Made by a program: the position numbers and the translations under genes. Source: Selaginella tamariscina (Eukaryota; Streptophyta; Lycopodiopsida; Selaginellales; Selaginellaceae). From it: 64,000 bases of DNA. Positions 47,476 through 58,650 of the stretch are shown piece by piece (the first letter of the stretch is position 1; each line of letters begins with the position of its first letter). The stretch spans positions 201,501 through 265,500 of the forward strand of contig PUQB01000181.1 in NCBI GenBank assembly GCA_003024785.1, in the 5' to 3' direction. The notes beneath the pieces were generated by a model that was given only the letters and a program-made list of their open reading frames with translations, was not told the DNA's origin and made no database searches.

Positions 47476-48557
47476 AAATAGGAATATGAAAGTTGATATC
47501 ATATAGTATTATAGGACTTGTGACAAGTGTTAATAAGTAAAGGTACCTAGGGAAAACTAGGTGGGCTATTAATACCATTGCCTATTCTAAACATGCGATG
47601 GGGCAGTATCTTTATGGACTTTATCATTCATTTGCCAAGGACACAGATGTAGAGTGAACATGTGTGGATCATTATGGACATGTTAACAAAGTTTGTCAAG
47701 TTAGTTCCCTTAGGGAAGAATGTGAATGCATTAGAACTGGCTACAATGTATCTACAACATTTATTTCCTATCTATGGATTCTCAGATGATATTCACTTTT
47801 AACTTTTGAAGAGTTTTTTGTAAGTGCATGAAAGTGAAGCTTAAGTTGTTTAGTGAAGATCATCCTGAAATAAATGGGTAAACAGAGAAGGTAAACCAGG
47901 TTCTAAAATATATGTTAAGGTGCACTATTAACCAGAAGGAACGCCAGTGGGATAAGTATAGTTCATTACTCGAGTTTGCTTATAATAACAGCTAACACAT
48001 TGAGATTGGGATGAGTTTGTACTATGTTATGTTTGAATGGCATTTCAATACAGCTTTTGAGTTGGGGTTATCAAGTAAGAAGGGCCATGGCAACATGGAT
48101 GAAAAAGTTAAGAATTTGAGTGTTGAACTTGAGAACATTTAAAGTTTGTGTAATAAAAACTTACAAATAGTTTAAAGCTGAGCTATTAAGTTTGTTAATG
48201 AGCACAGAAGCTTCTGAGAGTTCTAAGTGGGCAATTATGTATATCTTCGAGTGGTATTTACCACACATGTAAGGTAGAACACTATTGTGGCCTTGTGAAA
48301 GGGATGCAATGATAAGTTGTCTCTTAGGTATTCATGTTCTTATGAAATTTTGAAACGTATCAATAAGGTGACATATCGATTATAGTTACCAGAAAGAGTG
48401 AGGGTGCACCCAATATTTCATATTAGCCAATTAAAGAGAGTACTCACAAAGAATGAGTCTCAAATAAATTCTTTATGGATGTACAAGGCTAATGATATAA
48501 GACTAATTGAGTAAGTTATACTACCCTTGAGAACAAGGACTCACTGATGGGGAGGAT
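47476..48557 (+). pseudogene. A3 integrase remnant
   Basis: ESxYHIVLQDL*QVL, SIFMDFIIHLPRTQ (Asp, about 47610-47645), IMDMLTKFVKLVPLGKNVNA, decayed INGQTE region (INGxTEKVNQVL, about 47870), and C-terminal VHPIFHISQLKRVLT (about 48405-48450). Polypurine tract ATGGGGAGGAT before the LTR. Many stops. Confidence 0.8.
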
Positions 48558-48835
48558 TGTTATTTCAGATACTATTCCCATCAAAATATAACCTAGAATA
48601 TTTCCTAAAGGCTATAAGGAAACGTGTACACAGATTTAAAAAGAATCTCAAAAGAAATATAAATCTAAGGTATAAAAGGAAATAAGAGAATTAATTAAAG
48701 CACCTTAATATTGAAAGTTTTATGGAGGTAGGGCCGATCTTGCTAAGGTATCTAATTTGTATGTAGTGGTCCTAACATGTTAAGTTTGTACGTAGTGGTG
48801 GCATATATATGAACATCTTATTGGCGTTGGACCCT
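48558..48835 (+). repeat. A3 3' LTR
   Basis: TGTTATTTCAGATACTATTCC onward, including GGTATAAAAGGAAATA (TATA-like, about 48671). Close to the A1 3' LTR. The end merges into the carrier promoter at TTGGCGTTGGACCCTCC. Confidence 0.7.
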
Positions 48836-49431
48836 CCTTTGCATGTTTTCTATTTTTAAAACACATGCTATATAATTTACTTTAAAATATAAGATTACAT
48901 ATATTACATTTAAATCACATTGGTACTTTTAATTTAAATATTTTAATTTTAATTTTTATATCAACAGTGGATTTCTCATATATATGACATTACATTAAAA
49001 TCACATTGATACTTTCAATTTAAATATTTTAATTTTAATTTTAATTTCTTTATCATTATTGGATTTTTCACGATCAAATATAAATTCCACTACACATATT
49101 GCACTATCAAACTTAAAATATGTTATAAATGATGAATTTAGTGTTGCTATCACTTCACATTATTGATTTTAATATAATTTGGTTTTGTCGTAACCTTTCG
49201 TCGGTTTTACACTTGTTTTCCTTTTTATTTCTCTTTAATAATATAATATAATAATTTATTTATATACACCAAATTATATTTAAGCTGCAGAAATTTTTAT
49301 TTTCAATTTATCTTAAAGTGTCTTGACTTTGAAACATAACTTTTTTTTATTATTATTATTGTAATATTTGAGTCAATTTAATCTTTTAAGTCAGGGATGT
49401 GGAGTTACCTGTTCACCACAAAACATTAATA
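48836..49431 (+). promoter_or_regulatory. Upstream region of AUX/LAX-like copy 3
   Basis: Homologous to 12274-12865 over its whole length. Confidence 0.6.
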
Positions 49432-51176
49432 ATGGACACAAGAGAGTCCTTTCAAGAATTAATTCTTAGAATAGTATGGTATGGAGGTTCTACATTCGAT
49501 GCGTGGCTAAACATTTCAGCAGCTAAGGTTTGTATAATTCAATACATATTTCATATAGTGCTTGTGCGTGTGTGTGTGCGTGCGTGCGTGTAATGTTCCC
49601 GTATGTAAGATTGCAGGCCGGCTATTGAATACGCCACAAGCAAGTGCTCAATTGGGATTACCTTCAGCAATTGTTATACAGCTCTTTCAAGTAGCTATTG
49701 GAATTTGGATACAAAGCATAATTAATATTTTATATTTAAAACACAAGTTTAATATCAGGCAGACTAGAAATCATGACTCATATAATCAGACAATTCAGGT
49801 AAATTTTATTTAATTTTTATTTAATTTTTATGGCATTTTAAACTTATAGCTTCATGAAGTCATTGGTGGACTGTTGGGGTGGAAATGGAAAATAATATCA
49901 TTAATATTAAATCTGGGGTCTCTTTTCTTTATTTCAGCTTTTCAAATAGCTGCATGTAGCAAGTAAGTAATAAATAATAATATCCTTCATTATTATTATT
50001 ATTTTATTAATTAAATTTAATTTACAGTTTGGTTTATCTGGTTAACGATAAATTAAATAAAAGGACATGGACTATGGTATTTGGAGCAGTTTTCTCTCTG
50101 TCAATACTTGTTCCAAGTGCACATAACTATAGAGTATTGTCCTTCATGGGCGTGCTTACAACTATTTTTGCTTCTGGATATTTAACAATTGCTACTCTTT
50201 TCCATGGAAAGGTTGTATTTAATTTATTAATTTATATTTTATATATAATTTATATTTTTCATTATTATTATTATTATTATTAATGTTTATTATACAGATT
50301 CCAAATGTGAAACGCACCACTCCACATAGTTATCAGGATTACTTCACCGGTACGTCTGGCTTGTCAAGTCTCGGGGACGTGGTAATCCCTGTGTAAGCAC
50401 TCTCTCTCTTACACACTCACACACACGGACACACGCACACACATGTGGTGTATACATGTATTATATATTAAAACATACTGCAGGGAGATTATGGATGCAA
50501 TGTGGAGACCCCAAGAATATAAAGTGGCATATATTGGAGGGGAATATTCATTCTTTTAATGGTCATGGTTCCAAGTATTACTATGAACATCAATTTTGGA
50601 GATGCATTACTCACAAAGACAAATGCCATAGTTTTGCTTCCAGATTCTAAGTTTAGAGACACAACCATAGTGCTCATGCTTATTCACTCGGTACACATAC
50701 ACACACATGCACGCACACATACACACAACTAATGTTTTACCTTTTGAAGTTTATCAACTTTGGGATGTATTCAGTACCTGTATATACAATGTGGGAGAAG
50801 ATGGTGGGAGTACATGAGTCACCTAGTTATATAAAGAGAACATTATTTAGGATTCCAGTGTTTATGGGATTTTGGGTGATAGCATTAGCATTTCCATTCT
50901 TTGGAACGACTAATAGGGTGATTGGTTATTACGGTAGTATGGAACTTACATATTATACCATGCATGGTTTATAACATAGTTTTTTGGTCAGATAAAGAAC
51001 AGAAATTAACACATCCTTTATCGAGGTTGGGATGGGTAGTGGATTTAAGTGTTAATCTTGGGATTATCTTGTGGATGATGGTTGTGGAGTGTGGCTTAGA
51101 ATCATGGGGCAATATGAATTCATTACTAAAGTCAAAAGGTTTTAAATTGTTTGCACGTTGTTATAATTGCTCATAA
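49432..51176 (+). pseudogene. AUX1/LAX-like carrier, copy 3 (best preserved, two frameshifts)
   Basis: Exons 49432-49527, 49610-49798, 49850-49962, 50028-50211, 50298-50392, 50484-50690, 50750-51176; all borders fit GT..AG. Exons 1-5 are in frame through about 225 codons: MDTRESFQELILRIVWYGGS, NTPQASAQLGLPSAIVIQLF, LHEVIGGLLGWKWKIISLIL, ISAFQIAACSN/LVYLVNDK, KRTWTMVFGAVFSLS, TTPHSYQDYFTGTSGL. Exon 6 lost one base near 50540 (GGAGGGGAATATTC against GGAGGAGGAATATTCC in copy 1), and exon 7 lost two near 50925. The end reads CYNCS, then stop. Shorter N-terminus than copy 1 by four codons. Family role: plasma-membrane auxin import. Not expected to make a full protein unless the assembly is wrong at these two sites. 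Confidence 0.85.
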
Positions 51177-52514
51177 ATATATACAATGTTACATCTCATA
51201 GCTTAATTGGGTTTAGGGTTTAGGATTTCACCATAATTAATATTAATTATTAAAAAATTAAATATAAGTTTTTTAGAAACATAAAATAATAATCATTACA
51301 TGTGCTAAGAATATTCTATATATATATTCTTCTCAAATAAAATAAAATAAATTAAAAATTAAGATCAATAACAATTCACATTAACCAAACCTTATATTTG
51401 CTCAGACTATTCAAGAACTTGTTTTAATAGTTGTATAATATGGAGGTTTTTATAATAAGTAAAACATATTTTTTCAATTAATTCTTTATTCTTGATAATT
51501 CTTCAAATGGCTTGCAAGTTTAATATATATTTTCATTTTTAATACTTAAAGTGTTACTTTTTCACATTTCTCACATAGAATAAATCTATAAATTAAATTA
51601 TGTAAATTAAGTAATATATATTTAAGAAGTCATTAATATTTAATATGATTTAAAGATTTTAATACATTTATTGATGTGGATATATATTGGTTATCATTAT
51701 TTATATAGAGATTGTTAATAAAGTTTGTGCTCAAGATTGTTGCATAAAAAACAATTTCATATGTTATAATATTATAAAATAAAAATTAATATTAAATTTC
51801 ATGTCCTAATGTTATATAAACAGATTTACAATAATTAAATTATATCTTTTATATTTTGTACTATATATAAATATAAATGTGATGCAAACTGCTTATTTAT
51901 ATGAACTTAAAAATATATAATATAATTTAAAATTTTAAAAGTTAATTGTAGTAACAAGTACAAACTTATATATTTTGGTATAAATATTTTAATGAAATGA
52001 GTATATTTCAATGTAATAATTATTTTTATAATAAAAAATTATTCATCTTAAAATTGATTTTAATTATTTCATTTTTTCTCTGGTGTACCACAATTAAATC
52101 ATAGAATGTATACATCACACACCTAATGGTCAGTGTGGCCAAGACAATTCGAATGTTAGTACTTAGTAACCACGAGTATACAATATTTATACATTGACAT
52201 TTCATTTTGATTAGTTTTCTAAATTATTAACATTATAATCTTTATTTGTTATTATGGTAATATTTTTCTTAAGCAATTTAAAAAATATTCCACTTAAAAT
52301 CATACACCAACTCTTAATGGTATTGCATGGATTATTAAAAGGGTGTAAATTTTCATTTAAATATGTTAAACTTAATATTATTTCCATTTTAACGCAAGTA
52401 TATGGTTCTACAATTCTTATGTTATATAAAATTAAATAATTAAATTTATTTATAGTAAATCAAAATTATTTAAATAGAAATAATTTTTACTTAAATTAAT
52501 TACCATATAATTAT
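51177..52514. other. AT-rich spacer, unit 3
   Basis: Homologous to 14624-16151. No gene, no inserted element recognised. Confidence 0.6.
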
Positions 52515-53315
52515 TACCTGTTAACTTTTATAAAACTCTCTTTCACATCTTTCTTTCCGATTGATTCAATTGTAATCTTCTCCTTTTTCTGTATTAAAAC
52601 AGTTATACATTAATAATATTCCATGTTTGATATCGAATATAAAACAGATCATTATAGTAAATATATATACTAAATATAATTTAGTCATATGGTGTATGTA
52701 ACATAAGGTAATCTCTATATTTAATAATATTTACAAATTAATGACATGGCATTTTAAATTAAAAGTATAGTGCATATGTTAATTAATGAGAGTTTTACAT
52801 ACTAAGTATTAAACCACATCCACTTTTGATGTATGTGTGTGTGATCATATGTACACACATATCCTGCATGTCAGTTTACAACCACATCTAATTATATTTG
52901 ATTAAGGTTTATAAATAATTAAGCTAAAAGTAATATCTTTTCCATGGAATGGAATCTGCCATATGACATCTTCATTGTAATAACCTTCAGGATATAGCAA
53001 ATAAGGACCAACAGTACACTTTGGAGGAAGCATTTCATCTTTGGGCCCCATTCTTCCATTTATCACACTTTCTCAGGTACTATTAAATACAAAATTATAT
53101 TAAATATAAGAAATAAAAAATAATTAATTTATTATTACTTTTTAAATTAAATATATGACTTACCTAGTTGAACTTACCAGGATCATAATGTGAACCAGCG
53201 ATCATATGTTTTCCACGTGTCCTCTTTGGTGGCGTAAGATCTCGTATCTTACACTGTAGAAATTATTTCAGTTAATTACATATATGTGTGTGCGCGTCTC
53301 TCTCTCTCTCAATAT

Positions 53316-53346
<31 letters not shown>

Positions 53347-53820
53347 TATATCTATATATATGTGTGTGTGAATATATGTATGTATACATTACATATATAT
53401 ACACATATACTTAGTACAAATACATACATATACAGATACATACTGCAGATGATGTTGTCATGGTGACCAGCCTCCACATATCTCTTAACAGCGTGGTGAA
53501 TTGAAAACCTCTTTTTTATGTCGGGAATTTGCACTGTGAACAAAATAAATTGACATGTTAAATAAAAAACGAAATAAAAAAACAGAATTTTAAATAAAAA
53601 TTAAGCGAGGCGTACGTCCGTAAGGAATGAAGGAATATTAAAAGTTTATTCATGAGGCAAAAATATAACAACAATTCTAACACCGTCTAACTACTTTGCT
53701 AGATACCTCAAAAGTTCTATGTACGTCCGTAAAGAATGTATTGAAGTGATCGAAGAACTGAGGTGCCACGTGTCAGAAAAACCTAGCATTTTATTGCTTT
53801 CATGGACTCGAAAACAACAA
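52515..53820 (-). pseudogene. Spliced gene of unknown function, copy 3
   Basis: Blocks on the minus strand: about 53800-53730 and 53625-53612 (first exon, split by a 91-bp insertion), 53537-53446 (QIPDIKKRFSIHHAVKRYVE), 53258-53183 (CKIRDLTPPKRTRGKHMIAG), 53080-52935 (full fourth block: MGPKDEMLPPKCTVGPYLLY, PEGYYNEDV), and 52591-52522 (KEKITIESIGKKDVKESFIK). The fourth block is the only complete, non-inverted one and gives the likely ancestral reading, but it has a base deletion in its PERSVINGR part. The first exon is destroyed by the insertion. Confidence 0.6.
53630..53720. mobile_element. 91-bp insertion with 18-bp flanking repeat
   Basis: Absent from copies 1 and 2. Flanked by GTACGTCCGTAAGGAATG (53612-53629) and GTACGTCCGTAAAGAATG (53721-53738). 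Insert is AT-rich, with no poly(A) and no inverted ends. It destroys the donor-proximal part of an exon. Confidence 0.75.
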
Positions 53821-53829
53821 ATAATAATG

Positions 53830-54196
53830 ACATATGCATTCACGCACACGCGTGCGTGCGTGCGTGTGTGCATTTATAAGTATGCATACAAATACACACT
53901 AACACTCACAGTGGATCGTCTCTTATGATGAGCCATTGCCGATCGGCCGATGCGCGGGTTTCATAGGGTTTTGCCCTTTGACCACGTGGCCCTAACTTCA
54001 CGTGCATTCGATCCCGTCAGCTTTTGCAAAATTAGGTCTAATTAATGGCATTTTGAATTAATGCCACTTTGGGCACTATTGTGTATGGTAAATTCAAAAA
54101 AATGTTACATCATTAATAATAATTATCACTTAATTTTACACTAATGATTAATTGAATTAAAAATTATATATGTATAGAGCAAGATTATATGTATAT
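53830..54196. other. Spacer between unknown gene and A4
   Basis: Homologous to 41346-41725, including GATCGGCCGAT and TTTCATAGGGTTTTGCCCTTTG. Confidence 0.6.
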
Positions 54197-55632
54197 TGTT
54201 ATAACCCATATAATAAATCAAAGAATATTCCTTAAAAAGTTATAAGTTAAAATATTCCCTAAGGACACATGCACATATATTTGGAAGACTAGAGAGGAAG
54301 TGATATTGTGGTATTGTGAGGGTCTCTACATAGTGTCTAATAATTTAGTATAGATGGGTTATGAAGTATTAACTTACGTAAACATCTTAATTCGGTAATT
54401 TAATCTAAAAATTTGGAGGAACTATTCAAGTATGCTCGCTTGCTAAATAAGGAGGAGAAAGTGTCTAAGGAAAATAAGCAACATGGCAAGAGTATGGTAT
54501 GAATACCTATCTAAGTCCTCGTGCACACCAGGAATAACAATCATGTTAGGTCGAAGTTCAAGCTAGTGACAAGTGTCAGTAAGTAAAGGTGCCTAGGGAG
54601 AAACAAGGTGGTACCATTGCTTATTCTAAACAGGTGATGGGACAGTATCTCTATGGACTTTATCATTCATTTGCCAAGGACACAGAGGCAAAATGAATAT
54701 GTGTGAGTCATTGTGAACATGTTAATAAAGTTTATCAAGTTAGTTCCTTAGGGAAGAATGTGAATGCATTAGAGCTAGCTACAATGTATTTATAACATTT
54801 ATTTTTATTCATGCATTTTCAGATGATATTATAAGTGACTAGGACTCCAAGTTCACTTTTAGCTTTTGGAGAGGTTTTTTTAAGTGCATGAAAGTGAAGC
54901 TTAAATTGTTTAGTGGAGATCATCTTAAAACAAATGACTAAACAGAGAAGGTAAACCAAGTTATAAAAGATATGCTAAGGTGTATTATTAATAAGAAGGA
55001 AGGTCAGTGGGGTAAGTATATTTCATTACTAGAGTTTGCTTATAATAACAGCCAACACATTAGGATTGGGATAAGTCTATATTATGCTATGTTTAGATGG
55101 CATTCCAAAACAACTTTTGAGTTGGAATTAGCAAGTAGAAGGCCCATGGCAACATGGATGAGAAAGTTAAAAATTTGAGTGTTGAACTTGAAAACATTCA
55201 AAGTTTGTGTAAGAAAAACTTACAAAGAGCTGAGAACCGAGCTATTAAGTTTACTATTGAGCACATAAGCTTCCGAGAGTTCTAAATGGGAAATATGTAT
55301 ATTTTCGAGTGGTATTTGCCACACATTTCAGGTAGAACACTATTGTGGCCTTATAAAAGGGATGCAATGATAAGTTGTCTCATAGGTACTCGAGATTTTA
55401 GAGTGTATTGGTAAGGTGGCATATTGATTGCAGCTACCAAAAGGAGTGAGGGTACACCCAGTATTTTATGTTAACTAGTTAAAGAAAGTACTCACAAGAA
55501 ACGAGTCTTAGGTAAATTCTTCATGGATGTACGAGGCTAATGATACAGGACCAGTTGAGTAAGTTACATTACTCTTGAGGACAAAGACTCGCTAATGGGG
55601 GAGGATTGTTATGTCAAAAACTATTCCCCATG
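54197..55632 (+). pseudogene. A4, family A with internal deletion
   Basis: 5' LTR 54197-54400 (TGTTATAACCCATATAATAAA), a short gag stretch (YARLLNKEEKVSKENKQHGK-like, frame-broken), then at about 54567 a direct jump from gag (..AAGCTAGT) into integrase (GACAAGTGTCAG), removing protease, RT and RNase H. Integrase pieces: FMDFIIHLPRTQ-like, 54972-55178 open (MLRCIINKKEGQWGKYISLL, EFAYNNSQHIRIGISLYYAM), C-terminus VHPVFYVN near 55455. 3' LTR begins at 55607 after GGGGGAGGAT but stops after 26 bp at 55632, fused to carrier promoter DNA. Confidence 0.8.
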
Positions 55633-56026
55633 GTTTTAATTTCGTTATCAGCATTGGATTTTTCATGATCAAATATAAATTCCACTACAGATTTAAATAT
55701 TAAATTTAAAATATGTTATAAATGATGAATTTAGTGTTGCTATCACTTCACATTATTCATTTAAATATAATTTGGTTTTGTCATAACCTTTGGTCAGTTT
55801 TACACTTGTTTTCCTTTTTCATTTCTCTTTAATAGTAATAATAATAATTTATTTATATACACCAAAGTACATTTAAGCTGCAAAAATATTTATTTTAAAT
55901 TTATCTTAAAGTATCTTGACTTTGAAATATACGTTTTGTTTTTAAGTGTATAATAATTTATTTTATTATTATTATATTTGAGTCAATCTACTCTTTTAAG
56001 TTACCTGTTCACAACAAAACATTCAT
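55633..56026 (+). promoter_or_regulatory. Upstream region of AUX/LAX-like copy 4, 5'-truncated
   Basis: Homologous to about 12470-12865. The first ~200 bp of the conserved promoter are missing at the junction with A4. Confidence 0.6.
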
Positions 56027-56296
56027 ATGGATATGGAGAATCGCACAAGAGAGCCCATTCAAGAATTTATTGTTATAATAGTATGGTATGCATTTGATGT
56101 GTGGCTAAGCATTGCAGCAACTAATGTTTGTATAATTCAATGCATATTTCATACAGTGCGTGTGCGTGCGTGCATGTAATGTTCCCGTATGTAAGATTAC
56201 AGGCTGGCTATTGAATGCTCCACAAGCAAGTGCTCAATTGGGATTACCTTCAACAATTGTTATACAGCTCTTTCAAGTAGCTATAGGAATTTGAAC
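56027..56296 (+). pseudogene. AUX1/LAX-like carrier, copy 4 (exons 1-2 only)
   Basis: Exon 1 from ATG 56027 (MDMENRTREPIQEFIVIIVW; then a deletion removing GGST before FDVWLSIAATN), exon 2 at about 56199-56296 (AGWLLNAPQASAQLGLPSTI, VIQLFQVAIGI). It is cut within exon 2 and joined to A integrase (..GGAATTTG/AACATAGAGCC). Exon 1 donor is changed (AATGTTTG). Non-functional. Confidence 0.85.
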
Positions 56297-56623
56297 ATAG
56301 AGCCACCATTCTCATTTCAGGATGGAGTTTTGCACTACAATGGCCGTGTGTCAACATATCTTCCTCATGTGGACCATTGGTAATATATTTCCATCATGAT
56401 CGCCTAAAGGTTGGTCATTTTAGAGAGAGGAAAACATATGAGTTGATCAATCGGAGGTAAAGTTAATATCATATAGTACTATAAGACTTGTGACAAGTGT
56501 CAGTAAGTAAAAGTGCATAGGGAGAAACCAGGTGAACTATTAGTACTATTGCCTATTCCAAACAGGCAATGGGGCAATATCTTTATGGACTTTATCATTC
56601 ATTTGCCAAGGACACAGAGGCGT
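56297..56623 (+). pseudogene. A5 integrase, first part
   Basis: Matches 9080-9420: EPPFSFQDGVLHYNGRVSTY, LPHVDHW, TCDKCQ, PGELLVLLPIPNRQWGNIFM, DFIIHLPRTQR (Asp). It stops at the insertion of E, after GGCGT. Confidence 0.8.
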
Positions 56624-56903
56624 TGTCACGACCGGATACATGATATGCCTATAGGATATACCTACCGGATACAGGATATGCCTATAGGATATACCTACAG
56701 GATATGCCTGCAGGATATTCCTATAGGATATACCTACAGGATATTCCTACAGGATATGCCTAAAGGATAAGGGTCACTATTTTTAGCTCATGACCATATT
56801 AGACTCATGACCAGATTAGCTTGGAGTTGTGAGTATAAAAGCTCCGACCTAATTATTGTACAATCAGTTACTATTAACACCAGTCATTCTACGATCATTT
56901 TTG
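56624..56903 (+). repeat. E 5' LTR, outer part
   Basis: TGTCACGACCGGATACA onward to GATCATTTTTG, matching 61914-62215. Carries the minisatellite (56630-56770), TATAAAA at 56834-56840 and the predicted transcript start at about 56861 (AATCAGTTACTATTAA). The rest of the LTR lies inverted at about 57498-57565. Confidence 0.85.
56630..56770. repeat. 12-13-bp minisatellite in E 5' LTR
   Basis: About ten units of CCTATAGGATAT / CCTACAGGATAT / GCCTACAGGATAT type. Units are near-palindromic (ATATCC..GGATAT). The 3' LTR has the same array (61920-62085), more decayed, with several units losing a few bases. Confidence 0.9.
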
Positions 56904-57399
56904 ATCCTTGTGTGAGCTTTCGTAACTTCGTGCATGCGGAATGGTACTTATCGGGATCTCCAAAGCAAGCTTCAAAGGCAGCCACGAAACCTTTAAAGTC
57001 TTTCATGAATGGGTCGTCACGTTCCAGCAAAGGGGCAACTTAAGCCCGTGGAGATTCAACTAGTAGGGATGCCAAAAGGCCAACCTTTTGTGCATCAGTC
57101 GAGTAGCAGCATGGTTGCATGCGGATCAAAAGCCTAATCTGATTCAGGAACCCTTGGAAATCGGCACGATTACCATTGAACTTTTCTGGCATGTTAATCT
57201 TCGGCTTTGAAGAAGTGTTCGATGTAGAGGAAATCACGGATGCTTGAGAGAGAGCCTGTGCAGCAACCTTGGAGGATGCATCAACAGTTGCATGCGCCGC
57301 GTTGGTGGAACCTTGCAGATCTGTGACCACTTGGCGCAAAGTGGCTAGCTCATGAAGCAATATTTGATGCTCGCGTTGAAATTGCTCAAAATCGGCCAT
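56904..57399 (-). pseudogene. E gag, N-terminal part, inverted
   Basis: Open from ATG 57399 to 57043: MADFEQFQREHQILLHELAT, LRQVVTDLQGSTNAAHATVD, NMPEKFNGNRADFQGFLNQI, AQKVGLLASLLVESPRA; stop TAA at 57042-57040. It then reads on as VAPLLERDDPFMKDFKGFVA and AFEACFGDPDKYHSACTKLR, up to the inversion breakpoint near LTQGS. Gag capsid domain of a chromovirus. The orientation is opposite to the rest of the element. Confidence 0.85.
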
Positions 57400-57479
57400 G
57401 ATCTATGAAAGAAAAAAAAAGGAGAAAAACGAAGGAGAAGAATTAAGGAAAAAAGAGTAGCTAAAAATCAAAAAGCTAT

Positions 57480-57498
57480 GAAATCAGTTACTATCAAA
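57480..57498 (-). other. E primer-binding region, self-complementary to LTR
   Basis: In element direction (minus here) the LTR end is followed by GTTTGATAGTAACTGATTTC. Its 16 nt TTGATAGTAACTGATT are the exact complement of AATCAGTTACTATCAA in the 3' LTR (62176-62191), with one mismatch in the 5' LTR. No initiator-Met-type TGGTATC site is present. This is the arrangement of self-priming Tf1-type chromoviruses. Confidence 0.75.
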
Positions 57499-57565
57499 CT
57501 GTCAAGCCACACCTAAGAGCAAGATAATAACAAGAAGGCTTGACTCAAGAACAAGGCAAGAGCAA

Positions 57566-58037
57566 CTTCCGTTTATGCATCCGAATTTCAGCAACTTTGC
57601 ACGAACATTCCATGGGACGAAACTGCATTGATTGAACACTTCCGTTTTGGGTTGATGGATGATGTGAAGGACCTTCTCCTTTCGTTACCGGATGCCCAAA
57701 CATTAGCGAAGATTATGTAACAGGCCGTTCGTTGCAACAACTGCTTGTTCGAGCATCGTCAGGAAAATCCCGTCAACAGTTCCTGCAAACCAATCCTGCA
57801 GCTGTGGTATATACTTCTGCGACACCTTCTGGAGTAGTTCCTATGAAGGTTGAGAAATACAAGCGTGGCCCACTTTCTGCTACTGAGAAGCAACGTCGCC
57901 GCAGTGAGAATCTATGTTTGTATTGTCGTGAAGCAGGACACAAGGCGGCGAAATGTCCTATTAAAGCCAGGAAGTTCAAGACGCATGAAGTTGAAGCTGA
58001 AGTTCAGTCGGAAAACTTCAATGTTCACTTCGTTTAG
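57566..58037 (+). pseudogene. E gag, C-terminal part with zinc knuckle
   Basis: SVYASEFQQLCTNIPWDETA, EHFRFGLMDDVKDLLLSLPD, then stop TAA near 57718 and a frameshift. 57732-58037 is open with LCLYCREAGHKAAKCPIKAR, a perfect CX2CX4HX4C knuckle at about 57915-57957. Fits directly to the inverted N-terminal part. Confidence 0.85.
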
Positions 58038-58039
58038 GA

Positions 58040-58650
58040 GCCACGAAGTTGAACGTAGGTACAGACTCCATTGGTGCTGCTCATACCATTCCATCACTCA
58101 AGTTTCCTATACACATTCATCTCAATAATCGAGAGCTCAAGGAGTTTGCCCTGTTAAAACTGGTGCAAATGCATGCTTCATGGATGACACTTTTGCAACT
58201 CAACATGGCATTCCGATGGTGAAGTTGAAGCGTGCAGTTCCTGTAGAGGTGGCCGATGGTCGTCTGATTGCTTCTGGCGTAGTTACCCATGCTACCAAAC
58301 CTCTCTCTTGCAGTCATGGCGCATTCAACTGTTCAATTTCCTTCAACTTGATCAAGACTCGGTCGACTCCCATCATTTTGGGCATGCTATGGTTCGTTGT
58401 TGCAAATCCTCAGATCAACTGGAGGTCTAGGACGTTCACGTTTTCCTCTCCGGCAACCAGGACCAATCCTGTACCTTCATGTGTGCAGAATACATCCTTA
58501 GTGTCTGAGGCAGTACAAGCTACAGGATTGACCGTGCCTATTCCTGTATCAGTGTTGAAGACTCCTCCTCGACAGGATCCACCTCCTATTGGTTCGTCAG
58601 CACACTCACAAGTTCTCCTCACTCCTATGCATCCACGGACTTCTGTATAG
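58040..58650 (+). pseudogene. E protease
   Basis: From about 58085: PSLKFPIHIHLNNRELKEFA, then ALLKTGANACFMDDTFATQH at about 58150-58205. The active-site triad D(T/S)GA reads KTGA, so the catalytic Asp is replaced by Lys. The second block IILGMLWFVVANPQINWRSR matches the ILGMPWL.. motif of Tf1-like chromovirus proteases. TAG at 58648 ends the open frame. Confidence 0.8.

Larger units (their letters stand above)
56904..57565 (-). other. Inverted segment of E (LTR end, primer-binding region, leader, gag start)
   Basis: Read on the minus strand, this is a proper element 5' region: LTR end (GAGTCAAGCCTTCTTGTT .. GGCTTGACA), then GTTTGATAGTAACTGATTTC, a leader, and gag from ATG at 57399. Gag continues on the plus strand right of 57565. 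Breakpoints: LTR CATTTTTG joined to antisense gag ATCCTTGTGTG (56903/56904), and LTR GGCAAGAGCAA joined to gag CTTCCG (about 57565). LTR and antisense gag share TTGCTCTTG, a short inverted repeat that could have driven the exchange. Confidence 0.88.

Noticed and set aside
56630-56770. CRISPR-like array of short repeats
   Set aside because: Units are 12-13 bp, contiguous, without unique spacers, and located in the LTR of a plant retrotransposon: a minisatellite.
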